DNA from: Flaveria trinervia
Taxonomy: Eukaryota; Streptophyta; Magnoliopsida; Asterales; Asteraceae
Assembly (NCBI GenBank): GCA_025506515.1
Contig: CM046452.1
Coordinates: forward strand, 70,016,580 to 70,080,579
Direction of reading: 5' to 3'
Length of the DNA stretch: 64,000 nucleotides
The notes beneath the pieces are model-generated. The model had not been told where the DNA came from and did not search any database. It saw only the letters and a program-made list of their open reading frames with translations. How positions within the stretch are numbered: the first letter of the stretch is position 1; every line of letters begins with the position of its first letter. Shown piece by piece: positions 48,037-60,628 of the stretch. The translations under genes and the position numbers were made by a program.

Positions 48037-49216
48037 AGTAAATTACCATTTGCATACCTGACGCTTTTTCATTTTAACAGTTTGCATCTCTATACTTTTA
48101 AAAATGCCATATGTCCCCAAACATTGTATATTATCTTCATTTGAGTGTTTGTCATTTTACTTTTATTTCAATTTGAGTCTAGATAACTAACACTGTTAGT
48201 TTTCTGTTAAAATTATTATTGAAAAGACAAACTACCCCTAGAATTAAATGAAAGCAAAAAAATATTTGTGGGACCCATTCATCAACATATTCTTCTTCAC
48301 TACTAACGCTCTTATAGTACTTCTCTCATACATACACCCAACACCTCCTCCACAGCTTCACCACCACCTTCACACCCTTATCACCACCACGACAACCACC
48401 CATCACCACTTCCACACGCCTTATCACTACCACCATAGTCCCCCCCACATATTCTCTTTTCTCTTGATCAGAGCCACCCATCACCACCACCACGACCCCC
48501 ATCACCACCACCACAACCTCCATCACCACCACTGCATCCCCCCAACACCACCACCGCACCTCCCATCACCACTACCACAGCCCCTATCACCACCACCACC
48601 GCGACCCCATCACCACCATCGCAACCCCCATCACCACCATCGCAACCCCCATCACCACCAACAAATATCACCACTATCGCAGCCCCCCATCAACACCACC
48701 ATAGCCCCCATCTTAACTAGATCTACGATTTTCACATTTATGGTGGTTGTGGACTACCGATCATGCACACCCACATGGAAAGAAAGAAGAGAGAGAGAGA
48801 ATGGGGGAGAAGAGATAAGGGTGGTGGTGGTTGTGGTCATGGAGGTGGCGATGGTGGTTGTGACGACGACGACAACGATTGTAGCGGCAACAACGGTGGG
48901 TGCAGTGGTAGTGGTGTTGTGGTGGTAGACTAAAATATAATAAAAGGAGGAGAGAGTGAGAGATAGAGATAAAGAGGGAGAGAGAGAGAAAGAAAGAAAG
49001 AAAAGGGGGTGGGGTGAGGATGGAGGTATATGATTTAATAAATAAGAGTAATTTTATTATTTTACAAAAGTTTACAGAAAAATCTAACGTTGTTAATGTT
49101 TTGGACTCAAATTGAGATAAAAAGGAAATGTTAGAGGGCAGATGGTAATTTTAAAATTATAGGGATTCAAATTATTAAACTGAAAAAAATATAAAGGATG
49201 CAAATAGTAATTTACT
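48037..49216. mobile_element. Long-TIR element (MULE-like), non-autonomous
   Basis: The left end (48037-48225, AGTAAATTACCATTTGCAT) is an imperfect inverted repeat of the right end (49030-49216), about 190 bp each. Flanks AAAATTTAG and AAAAAATTA are similar but not identical, so no target duplication is proved. The interior has a CACCAC-rich half (48340-48715), a TGGTGG-rich part (48815-48925) and a GA tract (48935-49008). The 226-codon frame here is His/Pro low complexity, not a gene. Confidence 0.6.
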
Positions 49217-49923
49217 AAAAAATTATTAAACTTTAACTAATTTAAAAGTTGACGTGGTATTATTTTACAAGTTGATGTATCTTAGATTTTAAACTTCAAC
49301 TTAAAAAAACTAAGTTAGTAACAATAGACATATTGTTTCTTTGAAATTGAGAAAGTTTTATATCCCAGAATTAAAAACTAGAACTATATTTTTATTAGAT
49401 TATTAAACTATACTTTATATAATAATGATAAAAGATGTGAAATTAACGTAATTTCATCATTTAGTTTTATTTAAAAACATTCACTACAGGCTTGAAATTT
49501 TTGCTTTACAAAAATAGAGTAAATTATTTTTTTCGAGTATGTAGTTTGATGAAAATTATAGTTTTAGTTTAATTGTTTATTTATTATATTTACAATCCAA
49601 TAGTTTTAGTTATGTTTCAAGCTCAACCATGTTACCAACATTGCTAGTATTATTCTACTAAATTAATGTAAAAAGACTATAATGTTTTGGTATTTATTTT
49701 GTTATTGTTTAATCGTATTGTTATTATATTTAAGTAAGAAACCCTCCCCACTCCCATATCTTTATCCTTTCTCTAGTTTTTTTAGCTTCACCACCTTCTA
49801 CGACCACAATCACATCGTAGCTTTCACCCAACTTCACCGCACCTCCATAATCATCAAACAAACTCTACTCGTGAAAATCCCTCCATTTCTTACGAAAAAT
49901 ACCATGATCTTATATTCTTATTT
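49217..49923. other. No gene recognised
   Basis: AT-rich to 49735, then pyrimidine-rich and CACC-rich. Together with 51824-52560 (CACCACC then GGTGG then GGGAGGGAGG tracts) it looks like a second low-complexity unit similar in style to 48037-49216, split by S2. Confidence 0.4.
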
Positions 49924-51818
49924 TGTAAGGCCCCGTTCCCGGGACGCTTACAACTGGGTTCTCATCGCACACAAAACGTGTAATTACATTTGTATTTCAT
50001 AAATCGCAGCGGAAAACTAAAACAATCTTTCATTTCCATGTAAATGCTTTTGCAAATTAATACAACATTCATTACAAAATAGCTCGTTCGCATTACAATG
50101 CAAAAACATTATCAAAAGAATGCCATCCCCAAAAGAGCTGAGTAGTCGCCCGTGCCATCCTCAGCAAACATTACCTGCCAACTGGAAACACATCAAAGTC
50201 AGCGTTGCTGAGTGAGTTCTAGTTTTATTACAAAACATACTTTACTTCCATATAAAACCATTAGTTACTTTTACATGATCACACATTGTACGTACACATA
50301 GATAATATCATTATTATCTTCTTCATTCATTCATTCATTATGACTTTACTTGCGCATCGGACATCATCCGTACCAATACCATGTGCTACACCCCGGTTAG
50401 TCGTAGCTACCGGCCGAAGTCAACAATGAACAGCTAAACGTATGCCACGGTACTAGGAGTAACCATCAGTCTTAGTTACTGGGCCGAAGTCAACAAATGA
50501 ACAGCTAAACGTATGCCACAGTACTAGGGGTAAGCGGTAGAGGCACTACACGTTTGGTCAATCACAAAGAAGGACCCTGTTATCCAATGTTTGCAAGACT
50601 TCTTTCATTCGTTCATTAATGCATACATTCGTTCATTATGTTCCTCTTTCTTTATCTTTCACTTTACGTTACATAATACTTCGTTCATTCATCATAATAG
50701 GTAAAGCCATAGGAAAGATATTATACATCATACTAAGGAACATATCATACACATTCGTCATCATCATAGAGGGCAACATCATACATACGTGACAAGCCTA
50801 AACATGCATCATCATCATCATCATCATGCCCAACATGCTTTCTAAGGCCTCGAGCGTCATCTTACAAACTCTATGGGAACCTTTACGTCAAAACTTACAT
50901 CTGCACTTTCCCCCAAAAGTCAGAAGTCAATCTACACCTTCCTTGGGTACAACAGCCCTATTCGGGCGTATGGACACCCTTCAGTCGCATTGCCTCCATG
51001 CGACTGAACATCATGCGAATGAACTAATACGGATGAACACCTATGCGAATGAACATCTAGTCGTGCGAATGGACAATGCGGATGAACACCTATGCGACTG
51101 GACCTTCAGTCGTGCGAATGGACCTTTAGTCGCATGACCCCCATGCGACTGGCCCTTCAATCGTGCGAATGAACCCCAATCGTACGAATGGACCCCAGTC
51201 GCACCCTAATCGGCCGTATGGCCTCCATTCGGCCTCCAGTCGGTCGCCTAGCCCTAACTGATGCAGAATGCAGTTCATCCCGACTGCAGCCGAGGGTTTT
51301 CGGCCTCCAAACTCATCTAAACCCATTTTAAGCCTAAATCGACCATCCTAAACCTTAGGGATGCATACCATAACATTATTCAAGCACAACCAAGCAAGAA
51401 ATCAAGCCACAAACGGGTCCTACGCATACATACACGCATACATACGGGTTTTCACCCAAAAACGCGAAAAAGGGTTTTCAGATGTGTTCCAGCCCCAAAA
51501 TCATTCAAAAACATGTAAAAGAGGGGTCCTAGAACTCACCTAAACGAGCACAACGACAAGAGCTTCGATTTGGCTTGCTTCACGACGATTTTGGCGACCC
51601 GAACCTACTCGAACCAACACTTTTTCCTCTTTTTCTCTCTTCTCCTCTCTAAGAACTTGAAATGTGGGGTGTGTGGGGAGAGTGGGCTGCCCTTTCCCTA
51701 CTAATATCACCACATTTCCCAACTTTTCTTCGTTGGCGAGTTTGGTCCCTCGACTTTTGGACTTTATTTTCTTTTCTTTCTTCACCGGCTTCAAAATAAT
51801 AAATATTCGGGTGTTACA
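49924..51818 (-). mobile_element. Solo LTR S2, Ty3/gypsy-type, 1895 bp
   Basis: TGTAAGGCCCCGTTCCCGGG to CGGGTGTTACA, flanked by TATTT (49919-49923, 51819-51823). Same family and orientation as S1: the first 300 bp, the TTCCAGCCCCAAA block and CTAGAACTCACCT agree. No internal region. Carries a CGACTG/CGAATG array at 50985-51245 that S1 lacks. Confidence 0.93.
50985..51245. repeat. CGACTG/CGAATG word array in S2
   Basis: CAGTCGCATTGCCTCC, ATGCGACTGAAC, ATGCGAATGAAC and CAGTCGTGCGAATGGACC, about fifteen words. Same vocabulary as E1, the 7780 element and the 11258 gypsy, although S2 is a different family. Confidence 0.85.
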
Positions 51819-51823
51819 TATTT

Positions 51824-52889
51824 ATCTTACAAACCCATTACAAAATAGAGTAAAAAACAGGAGTTAAAGGAAAATGAAAGGGGAAAATAAACCACCAACA
51901 TTGAAACCTAGACATGGAACACAATCTTAATCACCACCAAACAATTGTCTTCATCCTTCTCGTTTTTCTTGAAAGAATCACCACCATCGTCATATCACTG
52001 GCATGCATCACTGCCTTATTTTAAAGACTAAGAGTTCACCCACCACCACCACCACATCACCCTCATGACATATCTAATGGGCGACCATCGTGCATCGTTG
52101 TCTTGTTTTATAGGCTAGACATCATGTATTACCGCCGCACCATCATTTATCACAACCTCATTTGTTCGATGATAGACCCATCACCACCATCTCATAGATC
52201 TCTCTCTAACCTACCACAAAAACCCTATTGAAAGAGGAGTTCCTGCCCTTGCTTTAACCATAAATCTATAACCATTAAAGCTTCAGCCATCGGAGCTCTT
52301 GCCGCTACTAAACCGTAGATTTGCTCTGAAAACAAGAAGATAAACTTAATGGATGAACAAAGAGAGATATATGTTAGATTTGGTGGGCGGATAATTTATG
52401 GGTGGTGTGGATGGATTTTGTGGTGGGCGATAGGTTTCAGGTGGCGGTGAGTGATAGTGGTGGTAGTGGAATACCCCGAGAGGGAAGGAGGGAGGGAGGG
52501 AAGGAGAGAGAAAGAGAGAGAGAAAAAATAAAGAGAGAGAAAATTAAAGACTAAATTAAAAGCAAGTATAAAACCTTAAAACTTTGGGTGTAACTAATAA
52601 AATATTAAACAAAATCATAATGTTGCTCAAAAACATAACAATTAAAACAAATCCTACTCAAGAAAATAAAATCATTCTAGACATCAAACACCAAAATGAA
52701 AAAAAAGTTAACTACATCCTTGACAACTACATCCTTGAAGGTTTCACAAATTTGGGGTTGAATCAACCAGTGATCCTTTTTCACTTGGGGAAAGTCAACA
52801 CATTGAGATTCATCATCATAATAAATTAATAATAACAATAATATTCTCAGCCCTTTCCACAATTAGTGTAGTCTTCCCTGTGATGCTTG
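51824..52889 (+). other. Intergenic region upstream of the PAT17-like gene
   Basis: CACCACC-rich at 51965-52210, a GGGAGGGAGG/GAGAGA tract at 52480-52545, then ordinary sequence. The promoter of the downstream gene should lie in the last few hundred bases, but no distinct TATA box was identified. Confidence 0.45.
52883..52885 (+). promoter_or_regulatory. Upstream out-of-frame ATG
   Basis: An ATG 7 bases before the PAT17-like start opens another frame through exon 1 (reads MLDGGAMASGVPW). If the 5' UTR includes it, it could reduce initiation at 52890. The start at 52890 is chosen because its frame alone gives the conserved protein. Confidence 0.45.
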
Positions 52890-55800
52890 ATGGGGGTGCA
52901 ATGGCTTCTGGTGTGCCATGGGCTAGTAACGCTGTTGGTCGTCGTCTCTTTCCTCTGCGGCCAGTGGCCCATATTCCAAGGCACTTTCATCGAACGAATT
53001 CACAAATTCCTTACCTTCGGTGCTTTCGATTATTTCAGGTAACTCACTCAAAACCCTAATTCTCACTTCCTTACGACTTACGATCCTCTAGAAACATCAT
53101 ATGATGCGTGAAATGTGTTATGTATGTCACGATATCTGTTGTAGTAGACTGAAACTTTGAGCATACATTGAAAACTTTAGTTTATTCTACTGTGAACGAG
53201 AGAAAGAGGTGGAAAAGAGGGTGATTTTCTAATTCATGCTTACAATTTTCAACCAATTTTTAGGATTTATATGTTAATTCTTGAGCAGAATAGGTTTCAT
53301 GAAAAGGGAATTATGCTCAAGAAGGAACCTTTATAAGAGAAGATGGAGGATCATGATAAGGGAGTGGAATGTTAACCTTTGTCACCCAATTGTGGAACTT
53401 CTGATCTATGATATTAATTAACTGTTACATGTTAGGAAAAATTGAATAGAACATCATCTACTTTCACCTTTCTCCTTTTATAATATGTATAAGAACAAGA
53501 TCATGAATGGATAAAATGCTTATACTACTTGCTACTTACATTTTAATATATTATCAGCTTAAGTAACAGGATTGGTGGATTTGGATTAGAGCATGAGGGA
53601 AGAACAATATTGTGAAGTGAAGTTTTTGGATTTCATGAGCTGGGTTGATGGTTTCTTTTTGGTGGTTTGATTAATTAGTGAAAATGATGTAATTGATATG
53701 TTTATGAGAGGATGGTTGTCTGTCAAACACACAAACTCTTGTAACTTATACTGTATCTATTTTGTTACAGGCGATTTGTTGAGTTTGTTTTCGGCTCTAG
53801 GGGTACCAATGCACTATATCTTACTCAGTACTACTGTTGCGATCGACCCAATCCCATCTTACAGGTTTGTGATTAAAAGTTTGTATTATTCATTTGTTTT
53901 ATCAGGGTCAATAGCACAATTGGCGGCATGCCGGCATGCTTGCGATACATTCAGTGTTATGGGTTCGAGTAGTGGATGCTCACACGTAACTAACTTAAGA
54001 TACCAGTACCAGATAAATATTGAAGGTCCTATGAGCAGAATATTGAAATAGAGAAGAATCAGTTGATTGCTTAGTTAGGAATCATTCAACAACCATAAAT
54101 GCGAACATTGTTATTTTGTTACACTTTTGTTCATATTGAAACTGCTCTGTAATTTGAGGCTAGGCTTTGTTGGAGGTTCATTTTTGTGATCTTTTTTCCC
54201 TAATATTGAGCAACCCATTCATGTTCTGCCTACATTCCATGGATTAAAATCCAAAGAAATAATTCACTTTGAATATCTTTCATTGTTATCATATTCCATA
54301 TGTGGGTTAATATATACAGACGAAATGGGTAAATCTTCTGGACGAAGAGTTTTCTTAAGGAGTTAAACAAGAATCACATTGATAACCTACTCTATTGTGT
54401 TAACCTATCCATTTGAGGAGGAACTTGATTACATAGCTGATAAGTGATGTCAGTGACTAAGATACTTGGTTCAAAGAACCTTGCAGCGTAGTTATTTCGC
54501 GAACCTTTCTGTTTCTAGTTAAAGTGTAGTTGAGAAAGGTGGTGTTAATAGAAAAGATTGCTTTGCGTAGCTTCATATTGCCTTGTGGAAGAAACTCTTA
54601 TAGTGATCAAATTACACATCCAAAACATTGCTTCTGGAAGACAACCTTCGTTTCCTGTCAACACATCATTCACTTTTTAGTCTGTAGTAGGCATTTTAGA
54701 TTTCTAGGTCATGCAGTACCTGTTTGGTAGTATATGCCAACTAATGGATCGTTTTTTTAGAATTTCTAAACGAAGGATATGGAACGACTTAGACTTTCTA
54801 GGCATTGGAGTTGCACTATCAAAACATGGAATTTCATTATCTTAATGGAAGTATGCCTTAGATATTCTTGAAGAAGTTGACTTAGTGTCTCATACTCTAA
54901 AGGATTCTAATATTAAACTCATACTAGGACGGGAAATATTGTAGACTAGTTGCCAATTTGGCAGACTTAGCCATCTTAGAGTAACTCGACCATATGTTTC
55001 TTGTTGTGAGTATAGCAAGTAAATGCTCCTTGTAACTCTCATAGGAAAGTGGCATATTCTTAAGTACATCAAAGGATTCTATCAAGGGGTTGTATGAGGA
55101 TCAAGGTCATATGTGGATTATGTGTTCTTCGTATGGAGATTTTGGCACATGTATTTAGTTAAAGATTAACAATAGGATTTTACGTGTATTTTAGAGGCAA
55201 CCTAGTCTCTCGGAATAGCAAGAAGCAAAATATAGTGGTAAGGTCAAGTGCGGAATTGGAGTATCAACCCATGGCAAAAGTAGCATGCATGCTCATATGT
55301 GGCAATGAAGTTGCTCCACACATTGCCTCCAGTTTGGTTGGTTTTCCATGACAGGGCAAAACAAATTGAAACTGATCGTCATATTGCTAGAGAGAAGCTT
55401 TTTAGTGGTATTATTGTGACTCTATTTGTTAACTCTAGTGATCAAGTAGCATGTGTTCACAATGTCTCTTAGAGGTCCTCAGGTTGAATATATGTGTAAC
55501 AAGCTTGGAGCATATAATATACAATATGCACAACTTGAGAGGAAGTGGTTGAACAATATTAGGGTTGTCCAATACTATATGATGGGCTGGGTTTTGTCTC
55601 CATTTCTATATATAGATGTATCATTGTAACAAATTCATTCACTTATTTCAGTTTCTTTATGTTACTTTCACACTTATTAAATAATGGCTGATTTGAATCA
55701 TTGCAAAATGTGGGTGTTTGATGGTTAAATTGTCATATAAGGTTATCAATGGAAAATGTTGAGGGAAAAAGAGTTTGCATTATGGTCCTTTGATGCGTTA

Positions 55801-58800
55801 GTTCTATTGAATAAGAACATATGTTTAAAAATAATACGGTAGTTGAAAGTTCTGCCGTTATGGAAAATGATAACAAACAATGAAACAAACAGACAAACAA
55901 ACCAAGATATATCAAACTCATTGAGTTGGGTCTGGGATCATGATAAATATAGATTGCGCCAAATCAAAATTATAGTTCTTAGGTTACCTTGGCATTTTAT
56001 ATTTTCTTTTCTCCTTTCTTCCAATATTCATTTTTCCTTGATGTATTATTTGAAAGATTCAGTTTTTCCCCTTTCTTGCAGGCGTTATACTTAGCAATAG
56101 TTGGTGGTACTTATTACTTGATAGTGTACTCAACATTTAACTATATTCCTGGTCATTATATGGGTGGATATCACAGGTATGAAGACAATTTCAATGCTTT
56201 AGTGTTGTCATCTAGAAGCTTATGAAAGATACAAATTTTTTTTTATCTTGAACATTATATATTATTTGCAGATACACAAGCTTGTTGGCTGTTGGTGTGG
56301 GTATTTTACTTTTTCTATTGACTAGTTTCTCTGATCCAGGAACTATCAATGCTGAAAATGTATCTCAATATCTTTCTTTATACCCCTATGACAACATAAT
56401 TTACTCGGAAAAAGAATGTTCAACCTGCAAAATCTTAAAGTACGTATGCACATCGTTTTTATCAGGCTTCTCACTAGAGGTGGCAAAATGAGCGGGTCAA
56501 TAGTGGGGTTTACTTTGAAACACATAAATTAGTAATTAATAGTGGGCTTTACTTTGAAACACATAAATTAGTATACAAGAACTATAATAATTCAACTATA
56601 GAAGTGATTTAGGAGGTCGTATGCATCAGAATACATTCTGAGCAACTTTCAACCTGCATGGCGCATCAGAATACATCTATTTTTACCCATTTGACTTGTT
56701 AGCGATTAAACATAACTAAGTCAAATCCATTTATAAGTAAATGGCCCAAAATTGCCACCTCTACACGTCACAGTTTTCTTTTTAGATAGATGCTAATCAC
56801 CTATTGCTGTGCTAATATATTTTTTTAATGTAATTTTTTGTCACTCAGGCCTGCTCGGTCCAAGCATTGCAGTGTATGTGACCGCTGTGTTGCACGGTTT
56901 GATCATCACTGTGGATGGATGGTTAGACTATAGAATAAAAAATCATCTCCCCCCACAATATAGTCTAATGTGAACTGATTTCGATTCTAATCATTTCAGA
57001 ATAATTGCATAGGGGAGAAAAACACACTTTACTTTGTAATGTTTCTTCTTTGGTGAGTTAATCTTGTTTTAAATAACTGACAATCTGACATATTTTCACA
57101 TTGATTTCTGTTCTAAACACATGATGAAACTTCACCCTGCAGGCATTTCTTTCTTTGTGTATACGGAACCGTTGCAATTGGTTTAGTTCTTGCTGGTCGC
57201 TTAAAAGAACTAGAAGTTGTATATATTTTAACAGGTGCCATTAATGTTTAAATATCTTAAGTTAATCAATGCATCCACGTCTTGTTATATTAATTTGAAT
57301 GTATGTTTTTGTCCTCACTGCAGCATATTATGGCATTGAAAATTCCTTTCGGAGTTTGGCTCCACATGTTGTACAGGTTAATTGTGCAATATCTCAACAT
57401 GTTTTATAATAATTCAACCACGAGTCTATACTCAGGATAAATTATGTTTCATCATTGTCATATATATGCAAATTAATTGTTCTTAATTTGTAAGATATAA
57501 TGATTTCTAACAAAAAAAAATTATTTAACTTTTTGTTGCAACAGTGGTTGGTAAGCTCTTACAACACTCAGATACTTCTAATGGTGTTCCTGGCTATAGT
57601 TTCTCTGCTTTTATCTGGTTTCTTTGGGTACCATTTCCACCTTTGTGTCAGCAATACTACCACTAATGAGGTAATGTGGGCTGTCTTGATCTACTTAGTT
57701 TTGCAAAATTTGACCCATTTCCTATGAGTGGGTTGGTGTGGTCATATCATATCTCTAACAGGTTAACGGGGAAAAATTATAAAACCAAAAGGGAAATGGG
57801 TCAAATTGGGCCAAAGTGTTTTCTAATGCACAGAAACTCTCAGCTCGTTCTATTTAAGATGTTATGTTGTTTCAATAGTAAGAATTTTATAATCATTTAA
57901 AAAAGTTAAAACAGTAGTTTTTAATACTGAATGTGAATCTTTGGTCAAAAAGGTGTTTCAGTCAACTAAATCCGGTCTAACATATACAAAAAGTACCAAT
58001 TGACATCTGACTTTCTTATCTTTCCACCCTTAGTTCTACTACCTTTATTCCATAAACAGTGAAACACTTGACAAAGCATGTTCTTTATCTTAAGTGCTTG
58101 ACTATCTGAATATACCCCTTAACAGTAACAAAAAGGGAATATCTTGTACCAAAGTTTATAGCACCCCTGTGATGAGTATGAACAGATAGGTAGTTTCATC
58201 TTGCATGCCTTCCAAGAAACTTAACATATATTATGAGACAGTTCCAAAATAGTGGTTTTTGCAAAATTTGAACTTAGTTCTACTAAAATGAACTTAAGTT
58301 CAACCAGCATTACAACTTTTTCTTGCTGTAGAATACACTCCTTGATGAAGCCTCTGCATTTAAATCATCCACTTCCTTGAATAGACAAGTTTTTGCTCAA
58401 AGCATAAAATATTATAAGTTATTTTGTCATTTAAATATTTCAATCAGCCGCCTTGTTGTCAATAGCGGCTATGGCGCGCTACGTAGCGATGCACCCCTCC
58501 CTCGCTACTTGCAAATAGCGACTGCATAGCGGAATTTTTCAATTTTTTATTTTTTATGGTAAATATGAGATTTAGATGATTAGTAATAGAGTGTTTTACT
58601 GTTTTAGTTATTTTGGGGGTGTTTGCTTAGATTTTCTACTACTTCATTGCTAAACATGTTTATTTTTTGAATGTAAAACGTTATTACATATTATCCTACT
58701 TAATCACTAAACACGAAATAGCAGTCGCTATTTACCACTATTTGCTACGTAGCATATAGGTGGCTTGTCGCTATTTATTGCTATTCGCTATTGACAACTA

Positions 58801-60628
58801 TGTCAGTAGAAATTTTACTATTTAAATGATGGGCTTTACTACATAATAGATTTTTGGCTATGATAGACTTCAAATATTGATAATTATGATTCCTCAATAA
58901 TTGATAGTGTCCCGCAATAAATTATCTTTGAGTAGGGCAATCACTATAATTTTTTATTTGTAACCTCCTATATAAGTGGAGTTAAAGAGAGAGAGGGGTG
59001 GGGGGTGGGGTCCTTTGTTATTAAGCTCAAATGCTCAGTTATACGGAATTAGAGTTTCTATTGTGATGGTCAAAAACTCGCTCTTCAAATAAGTTTAGGG
59101 AAGTCGGGAGGTTGCTGATTGATGTGCAACAAGTTTAGGGAAGTCGGGAGGTTGCTGATTGATGTGCAACAATATATAATATACCTAGGTTTTTACATTG
59201 ATACATCTAAGTTAACACACATTTATAACTAATAAACTATGAATAGGTAAGTGTGACCTAATCGAGAGTAATATGGGTAATGTCAAATGACGTGTTGAAC
59301 TCATGGAGCAATGTAAAATAATCCTCTTACTAAAGCTTTTAATACTAACTATGCTAGAAGAACTTGGGATTAATAAATCAATAATGAAACTAAAGAAACT
59401 GTTTTACATCAATTCTAGCTATAACTGCTTACAAAGTAACACCAAGTGTCCTCGTATGTGATTACCCGTGATAAATTTACTATTTGAGCATGCTTTTGAT
59501 CTCTACTTGAATCATTATCTTTGTTTTAGAAAACGTGCCTCCTGGAAAATGCCTCAAGGCCATGAGGAGGTTCATCATGCACATCTGGGTCAAATTTGAT
59601 TAAAACGGATCAAAATGAGGATGCGTCTCTAGCTTTTCTTCTTATAGGCTTCTTGACGTCTTCTAGGTTTCCTTCGATGTAAGGCGCACACCTGTGTAAG
59701 TTGAGTTGACATAGCATATTCTGAAAGCGACAGGGGATCTTTAGTTGATATAGGGATCACACGGCTATGTGATTGGAAAATTCCTAACCGCTGTATTCTG
59801 ACTTCATGTTCTACTTTTCTGGAGAGTGGTCGCATACCTGTGTACATTGGATCTTCATTTCTTCATATTTTGGATTTCACACACGCAAATAATCAACTTC
59901 AAAGTGGGTGTGCATTGCTACAGAGCTACACACCTAGGTATATTGGACCTACCTTGTGTGCTTTTGGAACCTCTAAAGAGAGGAATTTCATAAAAAAGGC
60001 TAGACATAAAAGGCAACATTAAGGCTATGGGAATGAAGATGGTTAGGAGAACTACTACAATTGGCTCAACAAATTGAAGACAAGAACATAGCAAAACAAG
60101 TAGAAAAAGGGATAACTGGAAATCAGCTAGGTTGAAAAACATTAACTAAGCTTACAAAATTAACAAAACCGAAGAGGGGAGATGTTTTATCATTTTCTAG
60201 AATTTATAAACTTTCATTTCATAATGTTCCTGTTCTAGTAGTGTTTTTATGTTTTAACATAATTATATCAAATATGCTTGTAAGAATATTGTCAGTTTTT
60301 TTAGTTATTCAACAGCTAAATGTCAAATATGAACATGTTTGTGTTTTTGATATTGCAGACATTCAAATGGGAAGATTATTTAAGCTGGCAAAGGAAGGTG
60401 AATGAAGCAAAGGCAAGTGCAGAAGCACTAAAAGCTAGTTTAAATGATCTGAGCCAAGAGACAACAAAGCCTCAACAAAGCAAATGGAAATCTTCTTTAA
60501 AAGGTCCCGACTTGAAGAAGACGTTGAGGTTATTAAGAACAACATATATGATCGAGGCTTCTTCCAAAATCTTTATGAGATCATTTATCCACTTTCATCG
60601 CGACACTCATTTTCAACACATAAACTAA
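52890..60628 (+). CDS. PAT17: DHHC-type protein S-acyltransferase, PAT17-like (10 exons, C-terminus frameshifted)
   Basis: Palmitoylates cysteines of membrane proteins. Exons: 52890-53038, 53771-53864, 56082-56176, 56272-56439, 56849-56921, 57000-57052, 57143-57234, 57324-57376, 57545-57670, 60359-60628; all introns GT-AG, 390 residues. Starts MGVQWLLVCHGLV and has the plant signature YYCCDRPNPILQ (exon 2). DHHC cysteine-rich domain at residues 160-205: ECSTC, HCSVCDRC, then DHHCGW (DHHC 187-190) and NNCIGEKN. TTxE motif 298-301. About five hydrophobic segments (near 5-27, 82-100, 116-131, 203-230, 268-290). Length and motif order match Arabidopsis PAT17 (At3g04970), as I recall it. The last exon is in frame to residue about 350, then an apparent one-base deletion changes the C-terminus. 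Active site intact; product possibly functional. Confidence 0.93.
53865..56081 (+). other. Intron 2 of the PAT17-like gene (2.2 kb)
   Basis: Enlarged by a decayed copia fragment at about 54900-55640. The remainder holds no recognisable gene. Confidence 0.8.
54900..55640 (+). mobile_element. Decayed Ty1/copia 3' end in intron 2
   Basis: Plus-strand fragments of RT/RNase H in several frames: LKYIKGFYQG, then ARSKI...SSAELEYQPMAKVACML, ETDRHIAREKLFSG-like, VFTMSLRGPQVEYMCNKLGAYNI. These are followed by LTR-like sequence (TTGAACAATATTAGGGTTGT, TCTATATATAGATGT). Different copia lineage from E1: it has the LRGP...CNKLGAYNIY C-terminus. Full of stops. Same strand as the gene. Confidence 0.75.
56475..56763. 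mobile_element. MITE in intron 4 (hAT-like)
   Basis: Inverted ends TAGAGGTGGCAAAATG (56475) and the complement near 56745-56763 (ATTGCCACCTCTA). Flanks CTTCTCAC and CACGTCAC agree at five of eight positions, so a decayed 8-bp duplication is possible. Inside is a 39-bp direct duplication (56499-56537, 56538-56576). Confidence 0.6.
58454..58800. mobile_element. Foldback MITE in intron 9
   Basis: Ends TTGTCAATAGCGG and CGCTATTGACAA are inverted. The arms (about 85 bp each) both contain GCTACGTAGC and AAATAGCGACTGC. The middle is T-rich. No clear target duplication; superfamily undetermined. Confidence 0.7.
59091..59170. repeat. Perfect 40-bp tandem duplication
   Basis: AAGTTTAGGGAAGTCGGGAG plus GTTGCTGATTGATGTGCAAC, twice without mismatch, so a recent event. 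Confidence 0.93.
60500..60510 (+). other. Apparent one-base deletion in the last PAT17-like exon
   Basis: Upstream frame reads QQSKWKSSLKGPDLKK and ends at TAA 60626-60628. From about 60508 the neighbouring frame reads EEDVEVIKNNIYDRGFF then QNLYEIIYPLSSRHSF to TAA 60637-60639, which resembles the conserved C-terminus of this family (DRGSFQN...PLSSR, from memory). One missing base in AGGTCCCGAC would explain both. Confidence 0.75.

Larger units (their letters stand above)
57671..60358 (+). other. Intron 9 of the PAT17-like gene (2.7 kb)
   Basis: GTAATG at 57671 and TTGCAG at 60353. Holds a foldback element (58454-58800) and a perfect 40-bp direct repeat (59091-59170). Short open stretches on both strands (59629-60142) show no domain features. 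Confidence 0.8.

Noticed and set aside
48248..48928. 226-codon open frame rich in His/Pro
   Set aside because: Pure CACCAC low complexity inside a TIR element, no domain; the opposite strand is open too.
55989..56225. Continuous open frame across exon 3 as a separate small protein
   Set aside because: It is the exon 3 reading extended into introns; splice sites and homology support the multi-exon gene.
59629..60142. Open stretches on both strands in intron 9
   Set aside because: No domain, no conserved pattern, and they lie within an intron bounded by good splice sites.
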